Program-made: the position numbers and the translations under genes | Notes under the pieces: model-generated | The model's database searches: none | What the model was told of the DNA's origin: nothing | Seen by the model: the letters and a program-made list of their open reading frames with translations, nothing else | Part shown: positions 12,504-24,899 of the stretch, in pieces | How the letters are laid out: each line of letters begins with the position of its first letter | Numbering within the stretch: the first letter of the stretch is position 1 | NCBI GenBank assembly: GCA_026874595.1 | Contig: CM049321.1 | Span: 46,183,797-46,247,796, forward strand | Origin: Sipunculus nudus | Lineage: Eukaryota; Annelida; Sipuncula; Golfingiida; Sipunculidae | Reading direction: 5' to 3' | DNA length: 64,000 bases

Positions 12504-14550
12504 ATAGTCGTGGTCCATTGTCGGTCGTCCGTCTGTCTGTCCGTCCGTCCGTCTGTCCGTCCGTCCGTCCATAGATGTGGCACGTTTTGAAACCGTAAGA
12601 CCTAGGAATCCAAAATTCGGCATAGTGTTAGATGTCCCCAAGATCTCCTACCAAGCCGAAAACTGGGTCTTTGCAACTTTGTTCCTTTAAGAAATTAAGG
12701 AAAAACCTCAATTTTTTATTAAAAACCTATTTTCACACTTCAGGGCTGCCTAATATCAAAACCACTCATCTGTTTTTCCTCATATTTACCATAAATATTC
12801 CTCTATATAGTTCCTATGAACATGCCTGAAATTATGTCTGTATTATATAATTTAAGAAAGTTATGGGCCAGAACATAATGCATTTTGTAAAAAATCAGGA
12901 AAGATATTTGATCACTTAACACAAAACTTGTTAAAGCTATGGACTTTTTTTCAAGTAATATAACTTTAATTAATCAAAATTAAATTGTAGACCCAAAATT
13001 AGATCAAAATCTTTTAAATTTTTTAAAATATTAACAAAAATTTAAAATTGGTACCTTAAATTTTGCCTAACTTTGACCATGGCACGTTTTTCCTGTAAGT
13101 ACTGTGGATTTAATTTTCTCAGCATGTTTTTGTTAGCATTTTGTCTGTTAACACCAAAAATTTGAAACCAGTTGATCAAAAACTGTAGATTTTATTCAAG
13201 TTTTCAAGCACCATGTAACATATTGTTTACATCAGGCTAGTGTTAATTGCAGTTTGCAAGAGCTCAGCTCCCCAGCTTATAAACTCTCAGTTCCTAAAAT
13301 TTGGTATACAATTAGATGACTCCAAAATTCCCTACCATGCCAAGAATTTGGTCACTAGGACTTAATACCTTTGAGATATTAATGAAAACTTCATTTTTCA
13401 ATTAAAAACCCATTGTTACACTTCAATACTGCCTAATATCAAAACCACTGATCTGACTTTAATCATATATAATATACATGTTTTTTTATACATTCTCTGT
13501 GCACATGCCAGAAATGATGTCAGTATTGCGTAATTGTTTTAAGTTATGGGCCCAAACATAATGCACTTTGTAAAAAATCAAGAAATATATTTACTTCCTT
13601 AACACGGGGATTGCTGAAGCTAGAGATTTTTTGTCAGGGATGTAACATTATTTAATCAAGATTCAATTGACTACCAAAAATTAGTTCTGAATTTTTCAAA
13701 TTTTATAAGTTATTAGTATAAATATAAAATTAGTACCTTAAATTTTGCCCAACTTTGACCATTTCACTTTTGTTTCATGTGAGCTCTGTTTATATAATTT
13801 TCATATCATGCACACATAAGGATTTCAGCTTTTTAGTTTAGAAAGCTGAAAGAAATTTGCCAAAAATTGTAGCTTTTATTAATGTTTTTATGAGACCATG
13901 TCAGACCTTGGCTCTCTCCAGCCACTCTTGAGTCACCTGTATGTTGACCTTGTTGAACTTTCAGCAAATTATGCAGGCTTGAGGCGAGGCATATACTTGG
14001 CAGCAAGGCAGCTTATGGCCAGCCACAGTTGATCCAGGTGTCCAACCCAACTCATCTAGTAGTTTTAACCAACAACATAACAATAAACAATAAATTAATC
14101 AATTTTTATTGGTTTTTAATAAAAAATTAAAGAAAAATAGAAAAGGAATTTGTTAGTTTATAATAATAGGGAATTAACTTGCAGTTACTGATGATATAAG
14201 AATCTTGTATCAATGGATAGAATGTCACGTATTCCAAATAACACCATGCAGTCACCTATGGCATTTTTCAGTTCAATTTTAATAATAAAAAAGTAAATCA
14301 TATTATTCATTACTAATCATTAGGGATCATATGAAGGAACTTAATGATAGACAAAGATGCAGTTGATAATATTAATCAAGATTCCTACTGTGTCTAGTGT
14401 GTACATTGATGTGAAATTAGTCCAAAATAAATATATCACATTTTTATGCCCCCGCCACAAAGTGGCCGGGGCATATAGTTTTACCCATGTCCGTCATTCC
14501 GTCCTTCCGTCCTTCCAAAATCAAACAGTTGTACTGACTTTTTTTTGGAA

Positions 14551-15427
14551 TGCCCGCAGATATTGGCCTGATTTTTGGTGTGTGGGCAGATATAGACCAG
14601 TTACAGATCGAGTTCGCGTTTCGTCACGGTTGACCTACTTTTGACCCTTTTACGGCTCCTTAACTTAGAAAATTTCATGAAAAATAGAAATTTCATGACA
14701 AATACACATGTACGGACTTTTTTTCGCAATGCCTGCAGATATTGGCCTGATTTTTGGTGTGTGGGCAGATATAGACCAGTTACAGATCGAGTTCGTGTTT
14801 CTTCCCGGTTGACCTACTTTTGACCGTTTTACGGCTCCTTAACTTAGACAATTTCATGAAAAATAGAAATTTCATGACAAATACACATGTACGGACTTTT
14901 TTCGCAATGCCTGCAGATATTGGCTAATATTTGGTGTGTGGGCAGATATAGACAAGTTACAGATCGAGTTCGCGTTTCGTCCCGGTTGACCTACTTTTGA
15001 CCGTTTTACGGCTCCTAAACTTAGAAAATTTCATGAAAATAGAAATTTCATGACAAATACACATGTACGGACTTTTTTTCGCAATGCCTGCAGATATTGG
15101 CCTGATTTTTGGTGTGTAGGCAGATAATGACCAGTTACAGATCAAGTTCGTGTTTCGTCCCAGTTGACCTACTTTTGACTGTTTTACGGCTCCTAAACTT
15201 AGAAAATTTTATGAAAAATAGAAATTTTCATGACCAATACACATTTTTTTCGCAATGCCTGCAGATATTGGCCTGATTTTGTGTGTATGGGCAGATAATG
15301 ACCAGTTATAGATCGAGTTCGCGTTTCTTCCCAGTTGACCTACTTTTGAATGTTTTATGCCTCCTTAACTTAGAAAATTTCATGAAAAATAGAAATATTC
15401 ATGACAGATACACATGTACGGACTTTT
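14551..15427 (+). repeat. Tandem array of element A, left half (five units of about 179 bp)
   Basis: Unit starts, marked by TGCC(C/T)GCAGATATTGG, lie at 14551, 14730, 14909, 15085 and 15257. Spacing is 179, 179, 176 and 172. Each unit contains GACCAGTTACAGATC, GTTGACCTACTTTTGA and ACACATGTACGGACTTTT-type blocks. The fifth unit is cut inside its T-run by element B'. Confidence 0.93.
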
Positions 15428-15499
15428 TAGCTCAGCTGACTGAAAGTCATCTGAGCTATAGCGATCACTCTTTGTCCGTCGTCCGTCTGTCCGTCCGTT

Positions 15500-18400
15500 A
15501 ACCAGGCACAAATCGTAACCGCTGGACCTAGAACCTTGTAACTTGGGATTCTGAGAGGTCCATAAAAAATCTCCTTGGAAACCAGAAATTAGGTCTCTGT
15601 TACCCATATCCTTCGAGCTATGGGGCCCCAAAGTACCCCCCAGAAAAGTAAAAAATTTCATACAAAAACTTCAATATCTCATTAACTACTTGACTGATGG
15701 TCATGATTTTTGACATACATATTGATCATGAGATGTTACATCACTTCCTGCAGACTGGTGGCGCCACCTGTATTTTTCGATTTTTTACGAATTTTTTTCT
15801 CTATTTTTGAGACCTTTAAAAATGTGAACATCTGTTAACAAGGCACAAATCATAAAGACTGGACTTAGAATCTTAATTCTTGACACACTAAGAGGTCCAT
15901 GAAAAATCTCCTTGGAAACCAGAAATTAGGTCTCTGTTACCCATATCCTTTGAGCTATCGGGCCCCAAAGTACCCCCTAGAATAGTAAAAAATTTCATAC
16001 AAAAACTTCAATATCTCATTAACTACATCACTGATGGTCATGATTTTCGACATACATATTGATCATGAGATGTTTCATCAGTTTGTGCAGACTGGTGGCA
16101 CCACCTGTATTTTTCAATGTTCACGAATTGTTTTCTCCATTTTTGAGACCTTTAAGGATGTAGTTATCTGTCAACAGGGTACAAATCGTAACGACTGGAC
16201 CTAGAATCTTCGTTCTTGACACACAGGGAGACCCATGATAAATCTCCTTGGAAACCTGAAATTTGGTTTCTGTTACCCATATCCTTCGAGCTATGTGGCC
16301 CCAAAGTACCCCCCAGAAAAGTCAAAAATTTCATACAAAAACTTCAATATCTCATTAACTACTTGACTGATGGTCATGATTTTTGGCATACATATTGATC
16401 ATGAGATGTTACATCACTTCCTGCAGACTGGTGGCGCCACCTGTATTTTTCGATTTTTTACGAATTTTTTTCTCTATTTTTGAGACCTTTAAAAATGTGA
16501 ACATCTGTTAACAAGGCACAAATCATAAAGACTGGACTTAGAATCTTAATTCTTGACACACTGAGAGGTCCATGAAAAATCTCCTTGGAAACCAGAAATT
16601 AGGTCTCTGTTACCCATATCCTTTGAGCTATCAGGCCCCAAAGTACCCCCCAGAAGAGTCAAAAATTTCATACAAAAACTTCAATATCTCATTAACTGCT
16701 TGACTGATGGTCATGATTTTTGGCATACATATTGATCATGAGATGTTACATCACTTCCTGCAGACTGGTGGCGCCACCTGTATTTTTCGATTTTTTACGA
16801 ATTTTTTCTCTATTTTTGAGACCTTTGAGGATGCTGTCATCTGTTAGCGTGGCACAAATCGTAACGACTGGACCTAGAATCTTCATTTTCGACAGACTGA
16901 GAGACCTATGAATAGTCTCCATGGAAACCAGAAATTAGGTCTCTGTTACCCATATCCTTTGAGCTATCGGGCCCCAAAGTACCCCCTAGAATAGTAAAAA
17001 ATTTCATACAAAAACTTCAATATCTCATTAACTACATCACTGATGGTCATGATTTTCGACATACATATTGATCATGAGATGTTTCATCAGTTTGTGCAGA
17101 CTGGTGGCGCCACCTGTACTGTTTGATTTTTTACGATTTTTTCCTCTATTTTTGAGACCTTTGAGGATGCTGTCATCTGTTAGCGTGGCACAAATGGTAA
17201 CGACTGGACCTAGAATCTTCATTTTCGACACACTGAGAGACCTATGAAAAGTCTCCATGGAAACCAGAAATTAGGTCTCTGTTACCCATATCCTTCGAGC
17301 TATGGGGCCCAAAATTACCCCCCAGAATAGTCAAAAATTTCATACAAAAACTTCAATATCTCATTAACTACATCACTGATGGTCATGATTTTCGACATAC
17401 ATATTGATCATGAGATGTTTCATCAGTTTGTGCAGACTGGTGGCGCCACCTGTATTTTTCAATGTTCACGAATTGTTTTCTCCATTTTTGAGACCTTTAA
17501 GGATGAAGTTATCTGTCAACAGGGTACAAATCGTAACGACTGGACCTAGAATCTTCGTTCTTGACACACAGGGAGACCCATGATAAGTCTCCATGGAAAC
17601 CTGAAATTTGGTCTCTGTTACCCATATCCTTCGAGCTATGTGGCCCCAAAGTACCCCCCAGAAAAGTAAAAAATTTCATACAAAAACTTCAATATCTCAT
17701 TAACTTCTTGACTGATGGTCATGATTTTTGGCATACATATTGATCATGAGATGTTACATCACTTCCTGCAGACTGGTGGCGCCACCTGTATTTTTTTATT
17801 TTTTACGAATTTTTTTCTCTATTTTTGAGACCTTTAAAAATGTGAACATCTGTTAACAAGGCACAAATCATAAAGACTGGACTTAGAATCTTAATTCTTG
17901 ACACACTGAGAGGTCCATGAAAAATCTCCTTGGAAACCAGAAATTAGGTCTCTGTTACCCATATCCTTTGAGCTATCAGGCCCCAAAGTACCCCCCAGAA
18001 GAGTCAAAAATTTCATACAAAAACTTCAATATCTCATTAACTGCTTGACTGATGGTCATGATTTTTGGCATACATATTGATCATGAGATGTTACATCACT
18101 TCCTGCAGACTGGTGGCGCCACCTGTATTTTTCGATTTTTTACGAATTTTTTCTCTATTTTTGAGACCTTTGAGGATGCTGTCATCTGTTAGCGTGGCAC
18201 AAATCGTAACGACTGGACCTAGAATCTTCATTTTCGACAGACTGAGAGACCTATGAATAGTCTCCATGGAAACCAGAAATTAGGTCTCTGTTACCCATAT
18301 CCTTTGAGCTATCGGGCCCCAAAGTACCCCCTAGAATAGTAAAAAATTTCATACAAAAACTTCAATATCTCATTAACTACATCACTGATGGTCATGATTT

Positions 18401-19493
18401 TCGACATACATATTGATCATGAGATGTTTCATCAGTTTGTGCAGACTGGTGGCGCCACCTGTATTTTTCAATGTTCACGAATTGTTTTCTCCATTTTTGA
18501 GACCTTTAAGGATGTAGTTATCTGTCAACAAGGTACAAATCGTAACGACTGGACCTAGAATCTTCGTTCTTGACACACAGGGAGACCCATGATAAGTCTC
18601 CATGGAAACCTGAAATTTGGTCTCTGTTACCCATATCCTTTGAGCTATGGCACTCCAAAGTACAGCTCAGAATAATGGAAAATTTGATACAAAAGCTAAA
18701 GTATCTGAACAACTAATGCAGAGATAACCATAATTGTTTGCATGGATATTGATCATGGAGTGTTTCATAAGTTTCTGCAGACTGGTGGCACCACCTGTAT
18801 TTGTTCGTTTTTTTTTACGAAATTTTTCTGTATTTTTGAGACCTTTAAAGATATGAACATCTGTTAACAGGGCACAAATCATAAAAACTGGACCAAGAAT
18901 CTTCATTCTTGACACACAGGGAGACCCATGAAAAGTCTCCATGGAAACTTGAAATTAGGTCTCTGTTACCCATATTCTTTAAGCTGTATGGGTCCAAAAT
19001 ACCCCCCCCCCCCCATGAATAATGGAAAATTTGATACAAAAACTGCAGTATTTCAATAACTACAACACTGATGGTCATGATTTTCGGCATACATATTGAT
19101 CATGAGCTTTTCCATCAGTTTCTGCAGACTGGGTGTGCCACCTCTATTTTTTTTTCAAATTTTTACGAATTTTTTTCTTTTTTTTGAGACCTTAAAAGAT
19201 GTGGTTATCTGTCAACAGGATACAAATCGCAACAACTGGACCTAGAATCTTCATTCTTGTCATGCAAGGAGGCCCATGAAAGGTGCCTGTGGAAACTTGA
19301 AATTAGGTCTCTGTTACCCATATCCTTCAAGCTATAGGACTCCGAAGTATCCCTCAGAATAATGGACAATTTGATACAAAAACTGAAGTATCTGAACAAC
19401 TAATGCAGAGATCACCATGATTTTTTGCATGGATATTGACCATTAAGTGTTTTTATTAGTTTCTGCAGACTGGTGGAGCCACCTGTATTTTTG
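15500..19493 (+). repeat. Tandem array of element B' (about twelve units of ~337 bp)
   Basis: Each unit carries CTTCAATATCTCATTAACTA, ATATTGATCATGAGATGTT, GCAGACTGGTGGCGCCACCT and ..TCTCCTTGGAAACCAGAAAT. Some adjacent unit groups look nearly identical: for example 16720-16911 and 18065-18256 match over their length. This suggests recent multi-unit expansion. A C12 run lies at about 19003-19014. The array is cut by element C1 and its tail resumes after 20663. Confidence 0.92.
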
Positions 19494-20663
19494 TATCCGC
19501 CAAAACGAAGTTTTGCGGATACTATGTTTTTGACCGAGTTCCTCCGCCGTGGCGGCGTTCGTTTCCAGAGAGCTCCTCAGAGACTAATGGACCGATTTTT
19601 CCCAAACTTACACCTATTATCGGGTCACATGTGAACTGGTGCCTAACCAATTTGCATTGACCTCTGACCTTTCCTCTCTATCCAGTGTCCATTTGTGGGT
19701 CTGTTTCCACTCATAAACCCTCATATCTCGGGAACCGTTTGACCGATCAGGAAATAAAATTGATACAAATGTAGCCCTTGGATTGCTTTATAACATACAC
19801 AAAAAATGGTGGCGCCAACTGTAACCATGTTTGCACAGTGTCCATCTGTTCATCTGCCTTGGGTTAAAATCACTCATATCTCTGCAGTGAATTGACTAAT
19901 TCACCTGAAATTCGGCATGTGTATACATCCAGGATAGCTTTCTTGATTTTATGACAGAGGGCGCCACTTATGTTCACGTTCACGCTGATGACATCCAAGC
20001 TTATATCTCGGGAACCGTTTGACCAATCAGGAAATAAAATTTATACAAATGTAGCCCTTTGATAGCTCTGTAACATACACAAAAAATGGTGGCGCCACCT
20101 GTAACAATGTTTGCACAGCGTCTGTCTGTTAGTCTGCCGTGGCCTAAAATTACTCATTTCTCTGTAATGGTTCGACATAACTGCCTAAAATTTTGCAGGT
20201 TTATACATCGTGGACAGCTTTCTTGATTTTATGACAGGTGGCGCCACCTACATTCTAGTTAACGCTGGACACATCCAAGCTCATATCTCAGGAACCATTT
20301 GACCGATTGGGCTAAAATTGTGCATGTGTTTAGATCTCACATAGGTCTTTATCATACACAAAACTGGAGGGGTTACCTGCAAAGATTTTTGCACGGTGTT
20401 AGTCTGTTTGTCTGCCATGGGCAAAAATCGCTCATATACATGTAGTGGTTTGACTTTTCTGCCTAAAATTTTGCAGGTTTATACAACTTGGACAGATTTC
20501 TGGATTTGTGGTAGGTGGCACAACCTACATACACATTTAGGCTGCAGACATCCATGCTAATATGCAACATACCTCACTCTATTTCCCCTTGCCACTCAAT
20601 CCATGCCTCACTATCGGATTTTGGCAGATACATGTAGTCACTTGTCGGTTACCCGTATTCTAG
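19494..20663 (+). mobile_element. Helitron-like element C1 (innermost)
   Basis: It begins with the hairpin ATCCGCCAAAAC-GAA-GTTTTGCGGAT (19495-19520, one bulged C). It ends ..CTTGTCGGTTACCCGTATTCTAG before a T-run. The better preserved copy C3 shows a perfect GTAGTCG..CGACTAC hairpin seven bases before CTAG, the canonical Helitron 3' layout. The B' unit text is interrupted at 'CACCTGTATTTTT' and resumes after 20663 with 'TTTCTCTATTTTTGAG', so C1 lies inside B'. Its internal units contain GGTGGCGCCACC and 'TCATATCTCGGGAACCGTTTGACC'. Non-coding. Confidence 0.82.
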
Positions 20664-20845
20664 TTTTAAAAGTTTACACATTTTTCTCTATTTTTGAGAT
20701 ATATAAATACAGACTAAATCTTGGCCTGTTGGTTAATCTGTTTGATGCTTCAGTTGAATGGGTATATACTACCATTCTGGTGATAAAATTTCCTTTTGTG
20801 AATCTCTTCCCAGTCAGCTGACTGTCATGACCCATGGGTCACTTG

Positions 20846-21720
20846 TTTTCGCAATACCTGCAGATATTGGCCTGATTTTTGGTGTGTGGGCAGATATAGA
20901 CCAGTTACAGATCGAGTTTGCGTTTCGTCCCGGTTGACCTACTTTTGACCGTTATACGGCTCCTTAACTTAGAAAATTTCATGAAAAATAGAAATTTCAT
21001 GACAAATACACATGTACGGACTTTTTTTCGCAATGCCTGCAGATATTGGCCTGATTTTTGGTGTGTGGGCAGATATAGACCAGTTACAGATCAAGTTCGC
21101 GTTTCGTCCCGGTTGACCTACTTTAGACCGTTTTACGGCTCCTTAACTTAGAAAATTTCATGAAAATAGAAATTTCATGACAAATACACATGTACGGACT
21201 TTTTTTCGCAATGCCTGCAGATATTGGCCTGATTTTTGGTGTGTAGGCAGATAATGACCAGTTACAGATCGAGTTCTTGTTTTGTCCCAGTTGACCTACT
21301 TTTGACCGTTTGACTGCTCCTGAACATGAAAGTTTCATGAAAAATAGAAATTTTCATAACAAATGCATATGTACTGACTTTTTTTCCTCAATGCCTGCAG
21401 ATACCACCCTGATTTTTTATGTGTGGCCAGATAATGACAGTTACAGATCGAGTTCGTGTTTCGTCCCGGTTGACCTACTTTTCATTGTTTTACGGCTCCT
21501 AAACATAAAAAATTTCATGAAAGACAGAAATTTTTATGGAAAATGCACATGTATGGACTTTTTTTCACAATGCCTGCATATACTGGCTTGATTTTTGGTG
21601 TGTTGCTTGATAATGACCTGTTACAGATCAAGTTTGCATTTTGCCCTTGTTGACCTACTTTTGACCATACGACACCTCCTGAACTTAAAAAATTTTTCAA
21701 AATTTTACAAATGTTTCTAA
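20846..21720 (+). repeat. Tandem array of element A, right half (five units)
   Basis: Units are marked at 20855, 21034, 21212, 21392 and 21571, with spacing of 178-180. Units diverge progressively toward the 3' end, as expected at the edge of an array homogenised in the middle. Confidence 0.93.
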
Positions 21721-22387
21721 TTTGCCCCAGGCGGGGGCATTCGTGTCGTTCCGACACATCTAGTTTTTTTTATATAAATAAAAGCCATAAAACCAGGTAC
21801 TTATGATCATTATTAAATGTGTGATTTTTGTACATTCTGGATTCTCAACACCATTGTTTGGTGAAAACTGAATAAATACCAGACATGGTTGGAATACTTT
21901 TCAATTGTATTTAAATACGAATATGAATATGTACTCCATTATAAAATTTCTTGCATAAAGAATGGGAATTCAGGTAAAAATGAAAGTATATGAATACCAG
22001 TGCAAATACTTTCCAAATGTATTCATGAATGCATTCATGAATATATTCTTTTTCTTTCTTATTATTTTTAATAAAAATTATATCTGGGACAATATTTGTA
22101 ATTTTTTTAATAAATAGTTAAACTCTTATATTATATGTTCTGCTTATAAGTTATATGGCCAAGTCAAAATCTGTGTGACAATAGTACTCCATTTGTTAAT
22201 AAAATAAATGAAATCAATTCTCTTCTCTGTCTCCAAAGGTACTATCAAAATCATACATAAGCTTAACAACAACAACTCATAATACAGCTTATACTTATTA
22301 CCACACAAAACCAGCATGTGCCTCATTTCTAAATCATATTTTTTTATCATATATAACAGCTGAGCGCCGTGACCCATAGGTCCCTTG

Positions 22388-23917
22388 TTTGACTGATGCC
22401 ACTGAAGCCAGTTTGTTAAATATTTTACAAGAATAATTCCTACAATAATTCTTATAATAGTTGTCATTAATGGTTCCACATGAATGATTTTTGGCTGAAT
22501 TATGGAGACTAAATTGAATCATTTTACCTTATAACTGTGTGATGCTGTTACATCTTGCCTGGCACCAATTTATCAGCATCTATTACATCATGCCACTAGA
22601 CATTTAGATTTTAGGTTATCTTTGGTTAATATTGACAAGAAAGTTTTTTTAAAAGCTTTTATTCATCATAGCAGGCAATGTTACAGTCATGGATATTCAG
22701 CTCTCTGTGGCTATATAAAGACAACTGTATGTGGATTATAAATTATTGGTATCCCTACTCAACTTAATTCAAGAATTTGCCATCAATGAGATATATCTGT
22801 ATTTAAATTTTGCATTCAGTATGCATCCATAATAATTTTACATATATTCCTGATTTCTTTTTTATAAAAAGTCAGCTGAAAAGCATTTTGTATTGGGAAA
22901 ATAAATTTCAAATTTATTTCAAGTAGGGACCACATTTGTGTTCAGATGGCAGCACTTGGTTTTCCATTGGCAGATTGCCAGAGCCTTGATGTTGGCCATT
23001 AGCCAAGATGATGTCAGCTCTATAAATAGTTTTGGCACAGTGCCAGGATTGGAAGAAGTGCAGCCAGGTATAGGTCAAGAGTTCACTCAGTGCAGTAGCT
23101 GCATTCTATTTATAGCTTTGGCAGACTGCTCACTGCATCATATTTGGCACCAAAGTTCAGCCTGAATCTATTTATAGCTTTGGCAGACTGCCAACTGTGT
23201 CAGATTATGCAACAGGTAAAGAGTTCACTCAGTGCAGCCAGGTTCAGGTCAAAAGTTCACTCAGTCTAGCCAGGTGCAGGTCAAGAGTTCACTCAGTGCA
23301 GTAGCTTGAGGCAGCAATTTGTCACAGGTCACTGGGGGGTGGGGGGGGGGGCAACTGCCTTACTCACCTAAGCCTTGTCAGCCCGACTCTGGGGAAGTTT
23401 GATGTATTGGACTGATATTTTGATCTGTCTATGCGTCTTTGATAGTATTCTCATTTACAAGACAGGTGGTGCCACGTACATTGACTTTTGCACAGTGTAT
23501 GGGCCTGCTTATTTCTACAGAGGAATTTGATATATCAGCCTGAAATTGGGCATATTTATACATATTGAATAGCTTTGTCATATACAAGACAGGTGGTGCC
23601 ACCTACAATAATTTTTCCATAATGTGTGTCCCTGCTTATTTCTCAGGAGGGGTTTGATATATCAGTATGAAAATTGGCATATGTGTATATCTCTGATAGT
23701 TTCAAAGTATACAAGACTGGTGGTGCCAGCTACAATCGTTTTTGTGTTGTGTGCACCCATGCCAAAATTTCAGCAGTGATGTTTGTGTAATTGTTTCTTA
23801 TTCAAAATGTTTAGTACTTGCATTGTTCATTTACATGAAAAGTAATGGTCCAGCATTGAAGCATTATATCTGGTGTATTTCCCAATGCACAGGTTCGCAT
23901 TAGGCCTGTAGGTCTTG
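22388..23917 (+). mobile_element. 3' part of element D1
   Basis: Text after B1 resumes D-type sequence (ATGGTTCCACATGAATGATT, then TTTGGCTGAATTATGGAGA). Then come three degenerate copies of 'CTATTTATAGCTTTGGCAGACTGC' (about 23020-23210), 'GTTCACTCAGTGCAG' blocks, a G-run at 23341-23351 and units with 'GGTGGTGCCACCTAC'. The segment ends at CTTG (23914-23917) after the AGGCCT-type hairpin. The same series recurs in D2 and at 37160-37983. Confidence 0.6.
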
Positions 23918-24240
23918 CTTTTTTTTTTTTACTCCCGTCCAGTGGTTTGGTTACCCCAATACACTGGTCCTTTGAAATGGCCAGTTTCGGATTGACCGGA
24001 TTCAAAGCTCAATGAAACGGTTTCAGGTGCCGTTCCTTCTGGGTATTGTTAAGCCCCCTCCATGCTTCCCTTATCTCTGTAACCGAGTCATCTTATCCAC
24101 CAGCTCATAAGCGCCATTTATGATTGCATGCTCAACATCTTTATGCAGTGCCCTTACTAATGCTAATGTTTGTAGTGTATTGATCAGGTGCACAAGGCTT
24201 TAGGTTTCCACTGAATTGCCAGTTTCAGCTGGTGATTGAT
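23918..24240. other. No gene seen
   Basis: This opens with a T-run at the D1 3' junction. No recognised feature follows until the MULE remnant on the minus strand. Confidence 0.5.
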
Positions 24241-24250
24241 ACTTTCGCAG

Positions 24251-24895
24251 TTATTGTTGGTCTATGAGCCTCGATCCATTGAAGGGAACCTGATGCATGC
24301 CGCAACATTCCTTATCAATAGAGGGGAAAACCTGTCGTGTCCTGTATCTATCTAATGCCTCCGATATCTGCGAGCAGTGTTGTCGTAACTGCTCTATGTC
24401 GCCTCTGTAAGTTTTTTGGTCGTGCGACTGCATTACCTTTATAACCTATCGGCGCCAAAGACATTCTCAAGCAACACATGCCTATCTCATTTTGTAATTC
24501 TGATTTTGTCCGTGAGGAACCTGTTTAAGTTGTTTCTTGACATGACGTGAACAGCTCAAACGGTGGCCTCTGGGAACGCTTCTTGTTTTGCTAATGCAAT
24601 TGCCTTGTCATCATCAGAGCCTGTAATGGGATGTGAAGGTGTGTCATGCAAAAAATCCTTCACATCCGCCATCTGTTCCTTTGTAAAGCAGATGATCGTT
24701 GGAATTTTGTCTCCTGATATAGAGATTTCTTGGACGAATATGCTTGTTTGGGCAATCATGGCATTAATAACACAGAGATTTGATCTGCAAAATATTCCTG
24801 AAAAAAGTGTTTTATTCTGGTTTCTATTTGATTTCTCCTGCTCATTCTGGACCTGTTAAACGATTTTTGGGCACTGTCATCACTGAAAACAAACT
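24251..24895 (-). pseudogene. MULE-type transposase fragment
   Basis: On the minus strand, 24759-24556 reads KIPTIICFTKEQMADVKDFL and then HPITGSDDDKAIALAKQEAF ending PEATV. This fits the MULE core 'I.TDGE.AL..A....FP.A'. Directly after PEATV a TGA intervenes, but one frame over the text continues LSCSRHVKKQLKQV-like, the expected C..H...N/L continuation of MULE domains. A frameshift at about 24565 is the simplest reading. Further downstream a 60-codon open stretch (24433-24251) may be the next part. Upstream, FVFSDDSAQKSFNRS (about 24895-24850) may belong too. Degraded; no termini identified. Confidence 0.5.
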
Positions 24896-24899
24896 CATC

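Larger units (their letters stand above)
15428..20845 (+). mobile_element. Helitron-like element B' with a ~337-bp tandem core, carrying element C1
   Basis: It starts with the AGCTCAGCTGACT..AGTCATCTGAGCT hairpin (15429-15457) and a GTCCGTCGTCCGTC leader. It ends with the perfect palindrome TGACCCATGGGTCA (20828-20841) and CTTG. The T-run of array A is split exactly at its ends, with the interrupted A unit resuming at about 20847, so it is a clean insertion. The core has about twelve units of roughly 337 bp, marked by 'TCTCTGTTACCCATATCCTT' at about 15593, 15931, 16270, 16606, 16940, 17277 and onward. The terminal hairpin is shared with B1 but the core differs, so B' is a separate subfamily. 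Non-coding. Confidence 0.8.
14446..21763 (+). mobile_element. Helitron-like element A with a 179-bp tandem core, carrying element B'
   Basis: The 5' end is a 27-nt hairpin at 14447-14473 (TGCCCCCGCCAC, AAA, GTGGCCGGGGCA, one mismatch). The 3' end has a subterminal TGCCCC..GGGGCA inverted repeat, a perfect GTGTCG-TTC-CGACAC hairpin at 21743-21757, and then ATCTAG followed by a T-run. Hairpin plus CTAG with T next to it is Helitron-like. Between the ends are ten copies of a unit of about 179 bp, five before and five after the B' insertion. The match to an empty T-run site in B2 (near 28685) shows that A inserted into B1. I see no open frame of its own; short repeated frames are array artefacts. 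Architecture resembles bivalve pearl/HINE elements (family knowledge). Confidence 0.8.
12473..22387 (+). mobile_element. Helitron-like element B1, carrying element A
   Basis: It starts after a T-run with a near-perfect hairpin at 12475-12503 (AGCTCAGCTGACT, ATA, AGTCATCTGAGCT) followed by a GTCCGTCC-rich leader. It ends with CAGCTGAGCGCCGTGACCC, then ATAGGTCCCTTG before a T-run. Its own sequence (12473-14445 and 21764-22387) aligns by eye along its length with B2 (26730-29355). In B2 the site occupied here by element A is simply a T-run. The core holds two long units of about 0.7-0.8 kb, recognisable by '..CTGCCTAATATCAAAACCAC..' at about 12750 and 13430. No transposase is encoded, so this is a non-autonomous rolling-circle candidate. 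Confidence 0.75.
11559..23917 (+). mobile_element. Helitron-like element D1 (outermost of a five-level nest)
   Basis: The 5' terminus (TTAGCGAACCTGTGAGCTTATG) follows a T-run and matches the start of D2 at 32563. The 3' terminus (GCACAGGTTCGCATTAGGCC, then TGTAGGTCTTG) matches D2's, an AGGCCT-type hairpin directly before CTTG. D-type internal text, such as a 'GGTTC..TTTTTGGC..A.TTA' block, appears before 12470 and again at about 22465-22500, on both sides of B1. Its own sequence is thus about 11559-12472 plus 22388-23917, the rest being nested insertions. The termini (5' hairpin, 3' palindrome, CTTG, T-rich site, no coding) suggest a non-autonomous Helentron/HINE-type element. The outer limits are less certain than those of the inner elements. 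Confidence 0.5.

Noticed and set aside
14357..15661. Open frames sharing FFRNACRYWPDFWCVGRYRP
   Set aside because: This peptide is the 179-bp unit of element A translated; it appears wherever the array is in frame and has no independent support.
16720..18256. Two identical 63-codon open frames (16720-16911 and 18065-18256), and other repeated frames in the 15-19 kb array
   Set aside because: They are the same stretch of the B' tandem unit read twice. There are no start context, domain or codon bias, so they are array artefacts.
14551..21720. CRISPR-like array (regular repeats)
   Set aside because: Units are contiguous 170-180 bp tandem repeats without unique spacers in a eukaryotic element.
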